Shown piece by piece: positions 17,199 to 29,673 of a DNA stretch of 64,000 nt. Origin of the DNA: Nesterenkonia haasae (GTDB lineage: Bacteria; Actinomycetota; Actinomycetes; Actinomycetales; Micrococcaceae); contig NZ_VFIE01000026.1 in assembly GCF_010119385.1 (NCBI RefSeq), positions 1 through 64,000 of the forward strand. Reading direction: 5' to 3'. The notes beneath the pieces were generated by a model. That model had not been told where the DNA came from. It worked only from the letters and a program-made list of their open reading frames with translations, and did not search any database. The translations under genes and the position numbers were made by a program. The first letter of the stretch is position 1; each line of letters opens with the position of its first letter.

Positions 17199-17888
17199 AT
17201 GGCTGATCAAAGAAAAGTTGTCATTGTCGGTGGGCACGGAAAAATCGCCCTATTGGCTGCCCCTAAGCTCGTAGAAGCTGGCTTCTCCGTCGAGTCGCTG
17301 ATTCGCAACCCCGATCAGGCGGAGGACGTTGCCGCAACGGGAGCCTCCCCCGTGGTGCTGGATGTAGAGAACTCCGACACCGAGACCCTGGCTGATGCAT
17401 TCGCCGGGTCCTCGGCCGTGGTCTTCTCCGCTGGTGCCGGTGGTGGGAACCCGGCACGGACCAAAGCGGTGGATCAAGACGCTGCTATTCGCACGATGGA
17501 TGCGGCAGCACAGGCAGGCGTTCCCCGCTATGTCATGGTTTCCTATGTCCGCTCCGAGGTAGATATCCATAACCTGGACCCCGAGAGCTCCTTCTACCCC
17601 TACGCGGCGGCTAAGCACCACGCAGACAATCATCTCCGTGGATCCGCATTGGACTACACCATTCTCGGACCCGGTGGGCTCACCAATGAGCCTGCCAGCG
17701 GCAAGATCACCACCGTTGACGCTAACGGTGCGGCAACGGGCAGCGCCCAAGGCACCCCAGAGTCCACATCGACTTCGCGGGAGAACGTCGCGGAGGTCAT
17801 CACCTATGCACTCTCTGCTGACGTTGCGCGCCAGCAGACCGTCAATTTCTTCGATGGGGAAACCCCGATCGCTGACGCCATCCATTGA
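17199..17888 (+). CDS. NAD(P)H-binding short-chain reductase-like protein
   Basis: 229 residues with an atypical-SDR Rossmann fold. The nucleotide motif VGGHGKIALLAAP (10-22) begins after the first strand. FSAGAGGGNPARTKAVDQDA and a YPYAAAKHHAD block (about 131-141) resemble the NmrA/SDR_a5 group with a retained Tyr-x3-Lys. It starts 34 bp after tenA and may be transcribed with it. Substrate unknown; proteins of this group often act as NAD(P)H sensors or ubiquinone/quinone-linked reductases. Confidence 0.8.
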   Translation: MADQRKVVIVGGHGKIALLAAPKLVEAGFSVESLIRNPDQAEDVAATGASPVVLDVENSDTETLADAFAGSSAVVFSAGAGGGNPARTKAVDQDAAIRTMDAAAQAGVPRYVMVSYVRSEVDIHNLDPESSFYPYAAAKHHADNHLRGSALDYTILGPGGLTNEPASGKITTVDANGAATGSAQGTPESTSTSRENVAEVITYALSADVARQQTVNFFDGETPIADAIH

Positions 17889-17931
17889 GTTGGGTCAGGT
17901 GCTCTCCGAGTGCTAAGATTCTGAGGTTTCC

Positions 17932-18005
17932 GGATCTGTAGCTCAGTTGGTTAGAGCGCACGCTTCACACGCGTGAGGTCGATGGTTCGAGTCCATTCAG
18001 ATCCA
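17932..18005 (+). tRNA. tRNA-Val (CAC)
   Basis: Acceptor stem GGATCTG (17932-17938) with CAGATCC (17998-18004), discriminator A. The anticodon stem CACGC/GCGTG encloses TTCACAC, giving anticodon CAC. D-arm and T-arm (ATGG-TTCGAGT-CCAT) are normal. CCA is not encoded. Confidence 0.94.
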
Positions 18006-18024
18006 CGAACGGGGCACTCTGCCC

Positions 18025-18086
18025 CTTGCAGGCTGACTCTCAGGCTGCAAGTTTTCCATTATCGTGCGTAGCCCGCCTTGGCGGGC
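18025..18086 (+). terminator. terminators after tRNA-Val
   Basis: CTTGCAG (18025-18031) pairs with CTGCAAG (18045-18051), followed by TTTTCC. A second hairpin, GCCCGC-CTTG-GCGGGC (18071-18086), follows and ends in CTATTTG. GGGGCA/TGCCCC (18011-18025) is a further small stem. Confidence 0.7.
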
Positions 18087-18119
18087 CTATTTGTGATTGT
18101 CTTGTCTGCGGGAGGTTGA

Positions 18120-20114
18120 ATGCCGGAGCGAGGAGTGCGTGCACAAGAGTCCGCGCAGCGGGAGCACGACGACGACGCAGTTCACCGCACTGCCCCTATT
18201 GACCCTGTCATTTCTGAACCTCTGACTGACACCAGCATGATTCCCGTAGTCCGGCCCTCTGAGCCTGAGCCAGAGGAGCAGGATGAAGGCTTCATGAAGA
18301 ACCTGACTGGCTCAATCGCCGCGTCATGGGCTGCTGCCGGGGAAGAGACGTACCTCGAGTGGGAAGAATACGACGCCGAGGCCGCCGCACGCGCCGAACA
18401 GCAAGCTGTCGCCGAAGAAGCCGAATCCACTCGCCACGCCTACTCCGATGACTTCACTCTTGCTGACACGAGAGAACCGCCTACGGCAACCTCTGCGATG
18501 CCCGTTGTGGGGCGCGGATCCCCAGTGCGCCCTCCGGCTCCGACTGGTCCTATCGACCTGCCGATCACAGGTCCGTCCTCACCGATTCCGCAGGTCAACG
18601 GCACAGAACCGATGCGACGCGGGTCAGTGCTGCGGCCCTCATGGCTCAGGCCCAAGATTAAGCCAGGCGGCAAGGCTTCCACGATCCTGAAGAGCACCGT
18701 CTTCGACCGCCGGGTCAACCCGCAGTACGTCTTCAACAAGATCATGCAGACCGAACGCCCCAAGACTGGCGAGCAGTCCATTATCGACCGGCTCCAGGGC
18801 ACTCCGTTTCAGCACACCGTTCAAGGGGAGCTCCACGAGGGTCTCGACGAATTGGAGACCATGAGTTTCGTCCTCGACCTCGGGGAGGCCCTGTTCCGTT
18901 ATGGTGCCGGTGCGCTTGAGGTTGAGACCTCGATCATCGCTGTCACTGCGGCGTTTGGGATGAAGAACACTGACGTAGACATCACCAACCAGTCCATCAG
19001 CCTCAACTGGGCGCCCGAGTCGAAGATCCCCTACTCCCGGGTGCGAGTCGTCCGTTCCTGGTCGCAGAACTTCCAAGCTCTCTCGGCAGTGCACCGGCTT
19101 GTCGCCGATGTCACCTCTGGACGGTTGACCCGGTCAGAGGCGGAGGCTGAGCTGAAGGACATCACCCGTCAGCCCAAGCCGTACCCACGGTGGATGGTGA
19201 CGGTGTGCGGTGCCATGTTCGCCAGTCTCTTCGCGAGCTACCTCGGGGCCCCGATCTTGGATGCCGCCGCGGGCTTCGCGGCGACCCTGCTGGTCATGTG
19301 GACGACCCGGACACTGACGACCTGGCGGGTTCCGGAGTTCTTCGCGCTCGCGGCCGGAGGCTTCGCTGCTTCGGCGTTCGCAATGATCGCTTTCTGGCTC
19401 GATGCTGATATCACCCCATCCATGGTCACAGCAGGCGGATTGATGATTCTGCTCCCAAGTGTGCGGATCGTCGGCGCGATCCAAGATGCGATCAATGGAT
19501 TTCCGATGACAGCTGCCGGTCGGTTGGTCTCGACCATGATTGCGTTTGCGGGAATGACAGCCGGCATTATGGCGGCAGTCGTCAGTGCAGATTTGTTGGG
19601 GATTGTGCAGACCGAGTTAGCCCAGGGAATGACGCGCCTCTATCCGGCCCCGGCGCTCATCATCCTGGTGTTCTTTGCCGGGTGTGCCTCCGCGATTGTG
19701 GAGCAAACCCGCCCCGGCCTCATCCTTCCCACCGGGGCCGTGGCTGCCTTGGGATTCTGCGCGCTCTATATGGGGGAGTTGACCGGTCTCGGCGACCGCT
19801 TCACACCGGTCATTGGAGGTTTCGTCGTAGGCGCACTTGGCCGGGTGGTCGCGCTGCGGTTGGGGGCCCCACAGTTGGTGGTGGCGGTTCCAGCGATGAT
19901 GTTCATGCTCCCAGGCCTGATGGTCTTCCGCGGCATGTATCAGATCGCGATTGAGAATTCGGCCGGGTCCATGATGGGCGGGCTGTTTGAACTGTTCAAC
20001 GCGCTGATCATCATTATGGCTATCGCCGCAGGAATCGTGCTGGGCGACGTCGTCATGCGGCGCTTCACCTCGAGGATGCAGTCCAACGAGCGATCCAATG
20101 CGCGGCGGCGCTAG
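18120..20114 (+). CDS. thrE: ThrE-type threonine/serine exporter
   Basis: 664 residues. The first 190 are hydrophilic and probably disordered. A cytoplasmic domain follows (about 200-345) with MSFVLDLGEALFRYGAGALEVE, the start of the DUF1212 region, and then ten hydrophobic segments (about 350-645) split between the ThrE and ThrE_2 halves. Members export threonine and serine by proton antiport. GGAGG lies four bases before the ATG. It is monocistronic, between tRNA-Val and the convergent ung. The long N-terminal extension is typical of actinobacterial forms. Confidence 0.9.
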   Translation: MPERGVRAQESAQREHDDDAVHRTAPIDPVISEPLTDTSMIPVVRPSEPEPEEQDEGFMKNLTGSIAASWAAAGEETYLEWEEYDAEAAARAEQQAVAEEAESTRHAYSDDFTLADTREPPTATSAMPVVGRGSPVRPPAPTGPIDLPITGPSSPIPQVNGTEPMRRGSVLRPSWLRPKIKPGGKASTILKSTVFDRRVNPQYVFNKIMQTERPKTGEQSIIDRLQGTPFQHTVQGELHEGLDELETMSFVLDLGEALFRYGAGALEVETSIIAVTAAFGMKNTDVDITNQSISLNWAPESKIPYSRVRVVRSWSQNFQALSAVHRLVADVTSGRLTRSEAEAELKDITRQPKPYPRWMVTVCGAMFASLFASYLGAPILDAAAGFAATLLVMWTTRTLTTWRVPEFFALAAGGFAASAFAMIAFWLDADITPSMVTAGGLMILLPSVRIVGAIQDAINGFPMTAAGRLVSTMIAFAGMTAGIMAAVVSADLLGIVQTELAQGMTRLYPAPALIILVFFAGCASAIVEQTRPGLILPTGAVAALGFCALYMGELTGLGDRFTPVIGGFVVGALGRVVALRLGAPQLVVAVPAMMFMLPGLMVFRGMYQIAIENSAGSMMGGLFELFNALIIIMAIAAGIVLGDVVMRRFTSRMQSNERSNARRR

Positions 20115-20160
20115 AGCACCACACTTACGCCACGCCCACCCTCGCTCAAGGCGCGTCCTT

Positions 20161-20859
20161 TTACTCAGACTGCGGCAGCTTCCAGTCAATCGGCTCGGCC
20201 CCCAGCCGATGGAGCGCCTCATTGGTCCGGCTGAAGGGCCGTGACCCAAAGAAGCCGCGCGATGCGGACAGCGGCGATGGATGCGGTGACACGATGACCT
20301 CGGTGTGCGAACCGGCATTGAGGATCGGCTGCAGCTGCCGCGCCTGGGCGCCCCAGAGGATTGAGACCAGCGGCCTTCCGGACTCAGCCAGCGCCCGCAC
20401 AGCGGTCTCAGTGACGGCCTCCCAGCCGATGCCTCGGTGGGAGGCCGGTTCCCCTGCCTGGACAGTGAGCACACGGTTGAGCATCAGCACCCCCTGACGA
20501 GCCCAGTGTGTGAGGTCCCCGTGCGCGCTGGGCGCAATACCAACATCGCTCTGGAGCTCCTTGAAGATATTGGCCAGAGACCTGGGAAGTGGTCTGACAT
20601 CTGCTGCGACCGCGAAAGACATTCCGATGGGGTGCCCCGGCGTGGGGTAGGGATCTTGGCCGATCACCAATACTCGGACCTCGTCAAAGGGTTGACGGAA
20701 GGCGCGCAACACGTCGCCGGGCGCGGGAAGGATCTGCTCACCTTGGGATCGGCGCTGCTTAAGCTCTTCGGCAACCGCCGCGAACTGCGGCTCGGCCGGG
20801 GCCAGGGCGTGTTCCCAGCCCGGGTCTAGCGGGTCGACTAAGTTCTCAAAGACGCTCAC
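20161..20859 (-). CDS. ung: uracil-DNA glycosylase, family 1
   Basis: 232 residues from a GTG at 20859. It excises uracil from DNA. The water-activating motif [13 protein letters not shown] starts at residue 67 (Asp69). The DNA-intercalation motif [16 protein letters not shown] with its catalytic His lies near residue 195. A frame extended to 21012 overlaps the divergent LytR_C gene and its promoter, so the shorter start is preferred; only a weak GGTGG precedes it. Confidence 0.95.
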   Translation of the reverse strand: MSVFENLVDPLDPGWEHALAPAEPQFAAVAEELKQRRSQGEQILPAPGDVLRAFRQPFDEVRVLVIGQDPYPTPGHPIGMSFAVAADVRPLPRSLANIFKELQSDVGIAPSAHGDLTHWARQGVLMLNRVLTVQAGEPASHRGIGWEAVTETAVRALAESGRPLVSILWGAQARQLQPILNAGSHTEVIVSPHPSPLSASRGFFGSRPFSRTNEALHRLGAEPIDWKLPQSE

Positions 20860-20931
20860 ACCACCCCAGCGTAGACGACGCACTGGTGCTGACAGTGTGC
20901 GGATATTCCGCTGCCAGCACCGCCTCGCCCG

Positions 20932-20944
20932 TAGTATGGGGGCA
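20932..20944 (+). promoter_or_regulatory. -10 element for a leaderless transcript
   Basis: TAGTAT (20932-20937) ends 6 bases before the ATG at 20944, which would place the transcript start on the A of the start codon. No SD at proper spacing is present. This is the usual geometry of actinobacterial leaderless mRNAs. Confidence 0.5.
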
Positions 20945-21582
20945 TGAGCCAGTTCCCCCATGACGAGTTCGACGAGGTTCAGCCCTACCGGCAGGACGAA
21001 GTTGGTAAGCACCGCGCCCCCGGTGCGGCCCCCGCAGCCGCTGCTGCATCCTCAGGAATGCTGAAGTGGATCGGTCTGCTGGTGGTCGCGGTGGTCGTGA
21101 TCGTCGCTGTCGGCTGGTTCGTTACCAGGGACGCTGATGAGGACGAGGGTGCCCCAACTGCCGAGGAGCAGGAAACCCAGGACGATGCTGACACCGGTGA
21201 AGAGAACGGTGAAGACGAGGCCGACGGCAACGGCGAAGACGGTGAAACCGACGAAAATGGGGACGAGGGCGAAAACGGTGAAGACCAGCCTGCCGATGGA
21301 CTCAGTGAAGAATTTCCGGTCCGCGCGGTCAACGCTGGTGCCCCAGACGGCTCGGCCGGGCAGCTCAGCTCAGAGCTTGAGGATCTCGGACTCGATGTGC
21401 AGCAGTCGATCGACTGGGACTTCGCCAACTGGGGAACCCCCAATACTCCCTTAGTCATGTACCCCAGCCAGGATCAACAGGAATTGGCCGAAGCAATTGC
21501 CGCAGAACTCGGCATCGACACGGTGTCCCAAGATGAGAGCTGGGCCACCATCGTGGTGGTCGTCGGACCCGAATACCAGTAA
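20944..21582 (+). CDS. single-pass membrane protein with LytR C-terminal domain
   Basis: 212 residues. A short cytoplasmic part and one transmembrane helix (about 41-60) are followed by a very acidic Glu/Asp/Asn/Gly linker (about 63-120). A LytR_C domain (about 125-212) begins with [22 protein letters not shown] and ends with [12 protein letters not shown]. LytR_C domains occur at the end of wall-polymer ligases or alone, as here, and are thought to act at the cell wall. Its reading frame starts inside the region upstream of ung. Confidence 0.85.
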   Translation: MSQFPHDEFDEVQPYRQDEVGKHRAPGAAPAAAAASSGMLKWIGLLVVAVVVIVAVGWFVTRDADEDEGAPTAEEQETQDDADTGEENGEDEADGNGEDGETDENGDEGENGEDQPADGLSEEFPVRAVNAGAPDGSAGQLSSELEDLGLDVQQSIDWDFANWGTPNTPLVMYPSQDQQELAEAIAAELGIDTVSQDESWATIVVVVGPEYQ

Positions 21583-21601
21583 GTCGGGAGAACCCACCTT
21601 T

Positions 21602-21628
21602 CTTGCACTCTCAGCCACAGAGTGCTAA
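21602..21628 (+). promoter_or_regulatory. CIRCE operator 1 (HrcA site)
   Basis: CTTGCACTC-N9-GAGTGCTAA. The right arm matches the CIRCE consensus perfectly and the left arm at 7 of 9 positions. It lies about 235 bp before groEL. Confidence 0.85.
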
Positions 21629-21636
21629 AAATTGTC

Positions 21637-21663
21637 TTAGCACTCTCGTGTTGAGACTGCTAA
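21637..21663 (+). promoter_or_regulatory. CIRCE operator 2 (HrcA site)
   Basis: TTAGCACTC-N9-GACTGCTAA. The left arm is a perfect CIRCE arm and the right arm matches at 8 of 9 positions. It lies 8 bp after the first CIRCE, so two HrcA dimers could sit side by side. Confidence 0.88.
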
Positions 21664-21681
21664 GACGAACCCATCAGATGA

Positions 21682-23508
<1,827 letters not shown>

Positions 23509-23523
23509 CCCCCTTCCCGTGAG

Positions 23524-23557
23524 AAAAACCCGCAGGCAAGCGCGCCTGCGGGTTTTT
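23524..23557. terminator. bidirectional terminator
   Basis: A 14-bp perfect stem AAAAACCCGCAGGC (23524-23537) with GCCTGCGGGTTTTT (23544-23557). A and T tracts on both sides let it end both groEL and the convergent WXG100 gene. Confidence 0.93.
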
Positions 23558-23565
23558 CTTTGCCG

Positions 23566-23856
23566 TCAGCGTCCGAACATACGCGCGTTGGCCAGTTCTG
23601 TCTCCTCATAGTGAGACGATGCTGCGGACATCGCCCGACGGACGCTGGCCAGTGACTGCTCCACTTGCACCTGCGTGGCACGCCATTGGGTAAGCACATC
23701 CTGAAATGCGCCTGAGGCTGAGCCTTTCCACGTTTCCTGCAGCTGACGCAGTTGGCCCTCCATTGAACTCACATCTGATTGGATGCGGCTCAGGGTGGCC
23801 TCCACCGTTCCCGATTTGGCCATGAGGTCACCCGTGTCGATCTGAAATATTGCCAC
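23566..23856 (-). CDS. WXG100-family protein (EsxA-like)
   Basis: 96 residues, two predicted helices around a turn with W43-K-G45, the WXG signature. These small helical-hairpin proteins are usually substrates of ESX/type VII secretion and pair as dimers. The GTG start has AAAGGA eight bases upstream. No ESX machinery gene or second WXG protein is within the window, so it is an orphan here. The C-terminal ARMFGR lacks an obvious YxxxD/E signal. Confidence 0.9.
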   Translation of the reverse strand: MAIFQIDTGDLMAKSGTVEATLSRIQSDVSSMEGQLRQLQETWKGSASGAFQDVLTQWRATQVQVEQSLASVRRAMSAASSHYEETELANARMFGR

Positions 23857-24060
23857 GATGATAATCCTTTCCTTGTCTGAGCGGAGCGGAAGAACTGGAA
23901 AAGTCCCTCCCGCTCCTCAGGCTAGGAAACGCCCGCGCTTTCGCACCGGAGAGTAAAATGGTCTGGGGATGGCAGGGCGTGTCGGGATGTGACACCGCTA
24001 CCTGGGGAGAACTCCGTACTCCCGGTGAGACATCCTCCAGCGTCTCCGGACTGCAGCCGC

Positions 24061-25653
24061 TCAACCGTCTTGGTGGCTACGTGCAGCCAGGCGGAACTGT
24101 TCCAACTCATCCTCGGTAAGTTCGACTTCATGCTCATCGTCAGATTCGAAGGTCTCGTCCGTGGGCAGCCGGAGGGTCATCGTCGCACCACCCCCAGGAG
24201 TCTCGGAATGGCGGACACTGCCGCCGTGCTGCGCGGCAATGGCGGCACAGATGGCCAACCCTAGGCCGGTGCCTCCGGTTTCGCGTTGACGGGAGTTATC
24301 AGCCCGGTAAAACCGCTCAAAGATCTTCTCCGCATCCTCGGGGTCGATGCCTTCGCCGTGATCGCGTACCTCCAGCACGGACTCCACGGACCCCTCAACA
24401 AGACTGTCCGTGCCCACTGCAAGCTCCATTGGAGTGCCTTCGGGGGTATAGCGCAGAGCGTTGGTCACTAGGTTCGTGACTATCTGGCGAATTCGACCTT
24501 CATCGCCGATCACCGGCGCAGGTGATGGTGAGCCGCCCTCAAGACCGACCACTTTGACCTCGCGGTCTGGTGCATTAACCGTCATATCCATCACTGCCTC
24601 GTGGGCGATGATGTTCAGATCCAGCGGCTTGTGCTCGAGAGCGCGCTGCTCGTTGAGGCGAGCCAAGGTGAGCATATCCTCGACGAGCTGGCCCAGTCGC
24701 GTCGCCTCAGACTCGATCCGCCCCATAGCCGTGCCTACAGCCTCTGGGTTGTCGTTGAGGCCGCCCTGGCGGTACAGCTCAGAGAATCCACGAATCGTGA
24801 CCAGTGGTGTGCGTAGTTCATGGGAGGCATCCTGAATGAAGCGGCGCATCTTTTCCTCGGACGCCTCCTTCTGCGCGAAGGCCTGCTCAATATGCTCCAG
24901 CATCACATTGAGCGCGGAGGCTAGACGCCCGATCTCCGTCTCCGGGGGTGCAGTGGTATGAACCCGCTGCGCGAAATCACCTGCGGCGATTGCCGCGGCC
25001 GTCTTTTCCACCCGGAGCAGAGGTCTAAATGCTCGGGTCGTCAGGGAGTAGGCGATGATCGACGCCCCTAAGGTCGCAAGCAAGCCGATCGTCGCCACCA
25101 GAAAACTTGCTCGCTCCACCGAGGTCTCAACGTTGTCCAGGGGCAGCGCAATGATGACAGTCTCTTCGCCGTGCATCAGAGGGTGGGCCTGGACTCTGAA
25201 CCCACGCGAGTTTTCCAGTGTGCCAGGAACATTGAACGACTCGGGACCCAGGTCCGCCGCTTCCTCCGGGGTCACCTGGGGAATCTGCGGAACGTCTGCC
25301 GATTCACTGTTGCTGGTCCGAAGGGACAACCCTGGGATCGGGGCGCCCTGATCATCCAACATCCACCCGTAGAAACGGAAGATCGATTGGAACTCAGCCC
25401 AGGTCGGTCTGGGCTGTTCCTCGTTTTCTCCCAGGTCATCTCCGCGGATGTCTTCAAAATAGTAGGCCAAGGCTTGAGCGTTGCTTCGGAGATCCTCATC
25501 GACACTTCTCAGAAGCTCCTGCCGGTACAGAGACGCAGAGACGAACGTGGTCACGACCAACGTGAGCAGCAATAAGCCTGAAGTGATGGTGACCAACTGG
25601 CTTCGCAGAGATGTTCTCCGCCAAGCTCGTGAGATCGCGGAGAGCAGACGCAT
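24061..25653 (-). CDS. sensor histidine kinase
   Basis: 530 residues from ATG 25653 (GTG 25692 is an alternative; neither has a strong SD). Transmembrane helix 1 (about 20-41), an extracytoplasmic sensor region of about 140 residues, helix 2 (about 182-204), HAMP (about 205-257), and HisKA with QDASHELRTPL (His278) follow. The HATPase has N (TNLVTNALRY), G1 (DHGEGI) and G2 (GGTGLGLAI) boxes. The acidic C-terminus ends RSHQDG. The response regulator gene is directly upstream. It resembles the actinobacterial TcrY/PhoR-like class; the stimulus is unknown. Confidence 0.93.
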   Translation of the reverse strand: MRLLSAISRAWRRTSLRSQLVTITSGLLLLTLVVTTFVSASLYRQELLRSVDEDLRSNAQALAYYFEDIRGDDLGENEEQPRPTWAEFQSIFRFYGWMLDDQGAPIPGLSLRTSNSESADVPQIPQVTPEEAADLGPESFNVPGTLENSRGFRVQAHPLMHGEETVIIALPLDNVETSVERASFLVATIGLLATLGASIIAYSLTTRAFRPLLRVEKTAAAIAAGDFAQRVHTTAPPETEIGRLASALNVMLEHIEQAFAQKEASEEKMRRFIQDASHELRTPLVTIRGFSELYRQGGLNDNPEAVGTAMGRIESEATRLGQLVEDMLTLARLNEQRALEHKPLDLNIIAHEAVMDMTVNAPDREVKVVGLEGGSPSPAPVIGDEGRIRQIVTNLVTNALRYTPEGTPMELAVGTDSLVEGSVESVLEVRDHGEGIDPEDAEKIFERFYRADNSRQRETGGTGLGLAICAAIAAQHGGSVRHSETPGGGATMTLRLPTDETFESDDEHEVELTEDELEQFRLAARSHQDG

Positions 25654-25728
25654 AGACAAGAGTTTAGGCCCATAATGCAAACCCGTGGTCACGGGATCCG
25701 GACGGGCTGACGGCGTCGCGCCGGGAGA

Positions 25729-26469
25729 CTATGGCGAAGCAGTGGCTCCCTGAGAGCGCTGACGGCGCTCCCATGTCTGGAGCACATAACCTACTCCGCG
25801 TTTGGTCTGAATAGCTGGCGCGCCGTCGGCTCCTGATTCGATCTTCCGGCGCAAGTAGGAGATGTAGGACTCCACGATGGACGCATCCCCATTGAAGTTG
25901 TACTCCCACACATGGTCCAGGATCTGCTGCTTGGAGAGCACCCGGTTAGGGTTCATCATCAGATACCGCAGGAGTTTGAACTCGGTGGGGGAGAGCTCGA
26001 TGATCTCGCCTTCATGGCGCACTTCATGAGCATCATCGTCGAGTTCAAGATTGTCGATGCGGATGACCGCGTCCTCATCGTCGTACGGCGCGGTGCGTCG
26101 AAGGACAGCCTTGATACGCGCGACGACTTCATCGAGGGAGAAGGGTTTTGTGACGTAGTCATCGCCACCGACGGTTAGCCCGGTGATTTTGTCATCGGTG
26201 TCATCACGTGCTGTCAGAAACAACACGGGGAAGTGTTTGCCTGAGGCGCGGAGCCTGCGGGTGACGGTGAACCCGTCCATATCTGGCAGCATGACATCCA
26301 GAACGGCCAAATCTGGCTGGAACTTCTCAGCGATGTCCAAGGCTTCGCGCCCGTTGGCTGCGGCTGCTACATCGAACCCTGCGAAGCGCAGGCTCGTGGC
26401 GAGCAGCTCACGGATATTGGGCTCATCGTCAACGACGAGCAACTTAGCTTCCGGAGTTTTATCAGTCAC
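25729..26469 (-). CDS. OmpR-family response regulator
   Basis: 246 residues. The receiver domain (about 8-120) has the acidic pair DDE (14-16), phospho-acceptor Asp58 in LDVMLPDMDG and the conserved Lys in VTKPFSLDE. A winged-helix output domain (about 140-235) contains SPTEFKLLRYLMMNPNRVLSK and YISYLRRKIE. It is first in an operon with the histidine kinase, which starts 75 bp after its stop. TcrX/PhoP-like; target genes are unknown. Confidence 0.95.
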   Translation of the reverse strand: MTDKTPEAKLLVVDDEPNIRELLATSLRFAGFDVAAAANGREALDIAEKFQPDLAVLDVMLPDMDGFTVTRRLRASGKHFPVLFLTARDDTDDKITGLTVGGDDYVTKPFSLDEVVARIKAVLRRTAPYDDEDAVIRIDNLELDDDAHEVRHEGEIIELSPTEFKLLRYLMMNPNRVLSKQQILDHVWEYNFNGDASIVESYISYLRRKIESGADGAPAIQTKRGVGYVLQTWERRQRSQGATASP

Positions 26470-26559
26470 AAATCTCAGTATCGACCGGCTTACTGGACGG
26501 CAGCTGTATATGTGCTGAATGAAACGTTGGTTTTCCTGGGCAGCGGGGCGGGTGACAAA

Positions 26560-26784
26560 TCAGTGCGCTCGACGGCGGCCTAGGTTGATCAGAAGGTACA
26601 CACACATGAGGACGAATCCGATCGGGAAACCCCACAGCGCAGCCCAGTAAAATCCGGGATGCGGAACTGTTCCTGCGAAGTAGAACCCAAGAATGGCAAT
26701 CAGAGCGATGAACGAGGCGGCAGAGATGATGACGCCCAGTACGAGAGACGCGCGGGAGAGCACACTGGGTGTGGAGGCGAACAT
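26560..26784 (-). CDS. small two-helix membrane protein
   Basis: 74 residues. Two hydrophobic segments (about 11-36 and 45-67) are joined by HPGFYWAALWGFP, with a basic C-terminal RRRAH. I do not recognise a named family. It lies 66 bp from the divergent cold-shock gene and upstream of the response regulator on the same strand. Confidence 0.6.
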   Translation of the reverse strand: MFASTPSVLSRASLVLGVIISAASFIALIAILGFYFAGTVPHPGFYWAALWGFPIGFVLMCVYLLINLGRRRAH

Positions 26785-26850
26785 CCCCCAATTCTATCCC
26801 TCGTCGAATGGGGGTATTCTGGTATTTGCTCAAAAGGAGGTAGGACAGAC

Positions 26851-27230
26851 GTGCCCACGGGAAAAGTTAAATGGTTCGACGCTGATAAAGGTTTCGGATT
26901 TGTCACCGGTGACAACGGTGAAGAGGTGTATCTGCACTCCTCGGCTCTGCCATCGTCGGTCAGTGCGCTGAAGTCGGGGACTCGCCTGGAGTATGGCATT
27001 GCTGACGGACGCCGAGGTAAGCAGGCGTTGAGCGTTCGTATGCTGAGTGAAGCTCCCTCGATGGTGCGCGCCACCCGCAAGCCAGCCGAAGAAATGGGCG
27101 AGCTAGTCCAGGACCTGGTCAATATGCTGGACAACACCACGAGCCAGCTGCGCAACGGCCACTACCCTAAGCCCGAGCAGTCCAAGAAGATCGCTGCGCT
27201 GCTGCGCCGTGTAGCTGACGATTTCGACGC

Positions 27231-27234
<4 letters not shown>
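26851..27234 (+). CDS. cold-shock domain protein with C-terminal extension
   Basis: 127 residues from a GTG preceded by AAAGGAGG ten bases upstream. Residues 1-65 form a cold-shock domain with RNP1-like KGFGFVTG and RNP2-like VYLHSSAL. A helical extension of about 60 residues follows. This longer CSP type next to a DUF3027 gene is conserved in actinobacteria. It binds single-stranded RNA or DNA. The DUF3027 gene overlaps its stop by 4 bp (ATGA), indicating translational coupling. Confidence 0.92.
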
Positions 27235-28792
<1,558 letters not shown>

Positions 28793-28816
28793 TCACAGTA
28801 CCAAGGAGCGCAGACG

Positions 28817-29539
28817 TTGACTGATCTCATCGACACCACCGAGATGTATCTGCGGACGATTCTGGACCTCGAGGAGGAGGGGATCGTTCCGTTGCGTGCC
28901 CGCATCGCCGAACGACTGGAACATTCAGGCCCCACAGTTTCCCAGACGGTGGCGCGCATGGAACGAGACGGTCTGCTGCGACTGACCGAGTCGCGCCACC
29001 TTGAACTGACTGACGAAGGCAGGGCCAGGGCGGTGCAGGTGATGCGCAAGCACCGTCTGGCTGAGCGATTGCTCTCTGATGTGATTGGGCTGGAGTGGCC
29101 TTATATCCATGAGGAAGCGTGTCGCTGGGAGCATGTGATGAGCGAACGAGTCGAGCGCCGCTTAGTGGAGCTCCTTGATGATCCAGTCGTGTCCCCATAC
29201 GGTAATCCGATCCCCGGGCTGGAAGAGCTTGGAGTTCAGGTCGGCGCGCACCCGGCGCAGTCAGCACGTAAGAACTTGCTCCAGGTGGCAAAAGATCACG
29301 ATGCCGGCACGGGGACTTCATTGTGGAAGGTTCAACGGCTGGCGGAGTCCATCCAGGTGGAGCCTGAGGTGTTGGGCCAGCTCCTGGATGTGGGACTGCG
29401 CCCCGGAGTTGCCGTAGAGGTCACGGGATTGAGCGAGGCCTATACAGAACTCGTGGTCACGCACGAGTCAGAGGGCAGGCTGGAAGTCGAGCTGCCGCTG
29501 GAGATCGCCCAGCACATTTTTGTTCATGAGGGCGCCTGA
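28817..29539 (+). CDS. dtxR: DtxR/IdeR iron-dependent repressor
   Basis: 240 residues from a TTG start with AAGGAG eight bases upstream. An N-terminal winged helix, a dimerisation domain and an SH3-like C-terminal domain (about 160-240) are all present. The metal ligands known from DtxR are in register: Met10, His79, Glu83, His98, Cys102, Glu105 and His106. It should repress iron-uptake genes when Fe(II) is bound. No clear DtxR box is near, so its targets lie elsewhere. Confidence 0.95.
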   Translation: MTDLIDTTEMYLRTILDLEEEGIVPLRARIAERLEHSGPTVSQTVARMERDGLLRLTESRHLELTDEGRARAVQVMRKHRLAERLLSDVIGLEWPYIHEEACRWEHVMSERVERRLVELLDDPVVSPYGNPIPGLEELGVQVGAHPAQSARKNLLQVAKDHDAGTGTSLWKVQRLAESIQVEPEVLGQLLDVGLRPGVAVEVTGLSEAYTELVVTHESEGRLEVELPLEIAQHIFVHEGA

Positions 29540-29575
29540 GACATTCCGCACAGACAGCCGTATGAGCTGTCGCGC

Positions 29576-29591
29576 GTGACGATTCTGTGAC
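29576..29591 (+). promoter_or_regulatory. upstream GTGAC-N6-GTGAC box
   Basis: Direct repeat GTGAC (29576-29580) and GTGAC (29587-29591) with a 6-bp spacer. The same spacing recurs at 29630 and before the second NlpC/P60 gene, so it is probably a second binding site of the same activator. Confidence 0.5.
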
Positions 29592-29629
29592 AGTATCGTG
29601 CGCTGATTCGGTCGGATTTCATAACCTCC

Positions 29630-29667
29630 GTGACCTAAGCGTGACATTTATATCAATCTGTTATAAA
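29630..29667 (+). promoter_or_regulatory. promoter with GTGAC-N6-GTGAC box, NlpC/P60 gene 1
   Basis: GTGAC at 29630 and 29641, 6 bp apart, then 16 bp, then TATAAA (29662-29667) as the -10. The layout and most bases are the same in front of the second NlpC/P60 gene. The box overlaps the -35 position, as for a response regulator acting at the promoter; MtrA is the obvious candidate in actinobacteria. Confidence 0.6.
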
Positions 29668-29673
29668 GTCGGT

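Noticed and set aside
23566-23856. An ESX secretion locus
   Set aside because: Only one WXG100 gene is present, without FtsK/SpoIIIE-type ATPase, EccB/D or mycosin genes nearby.
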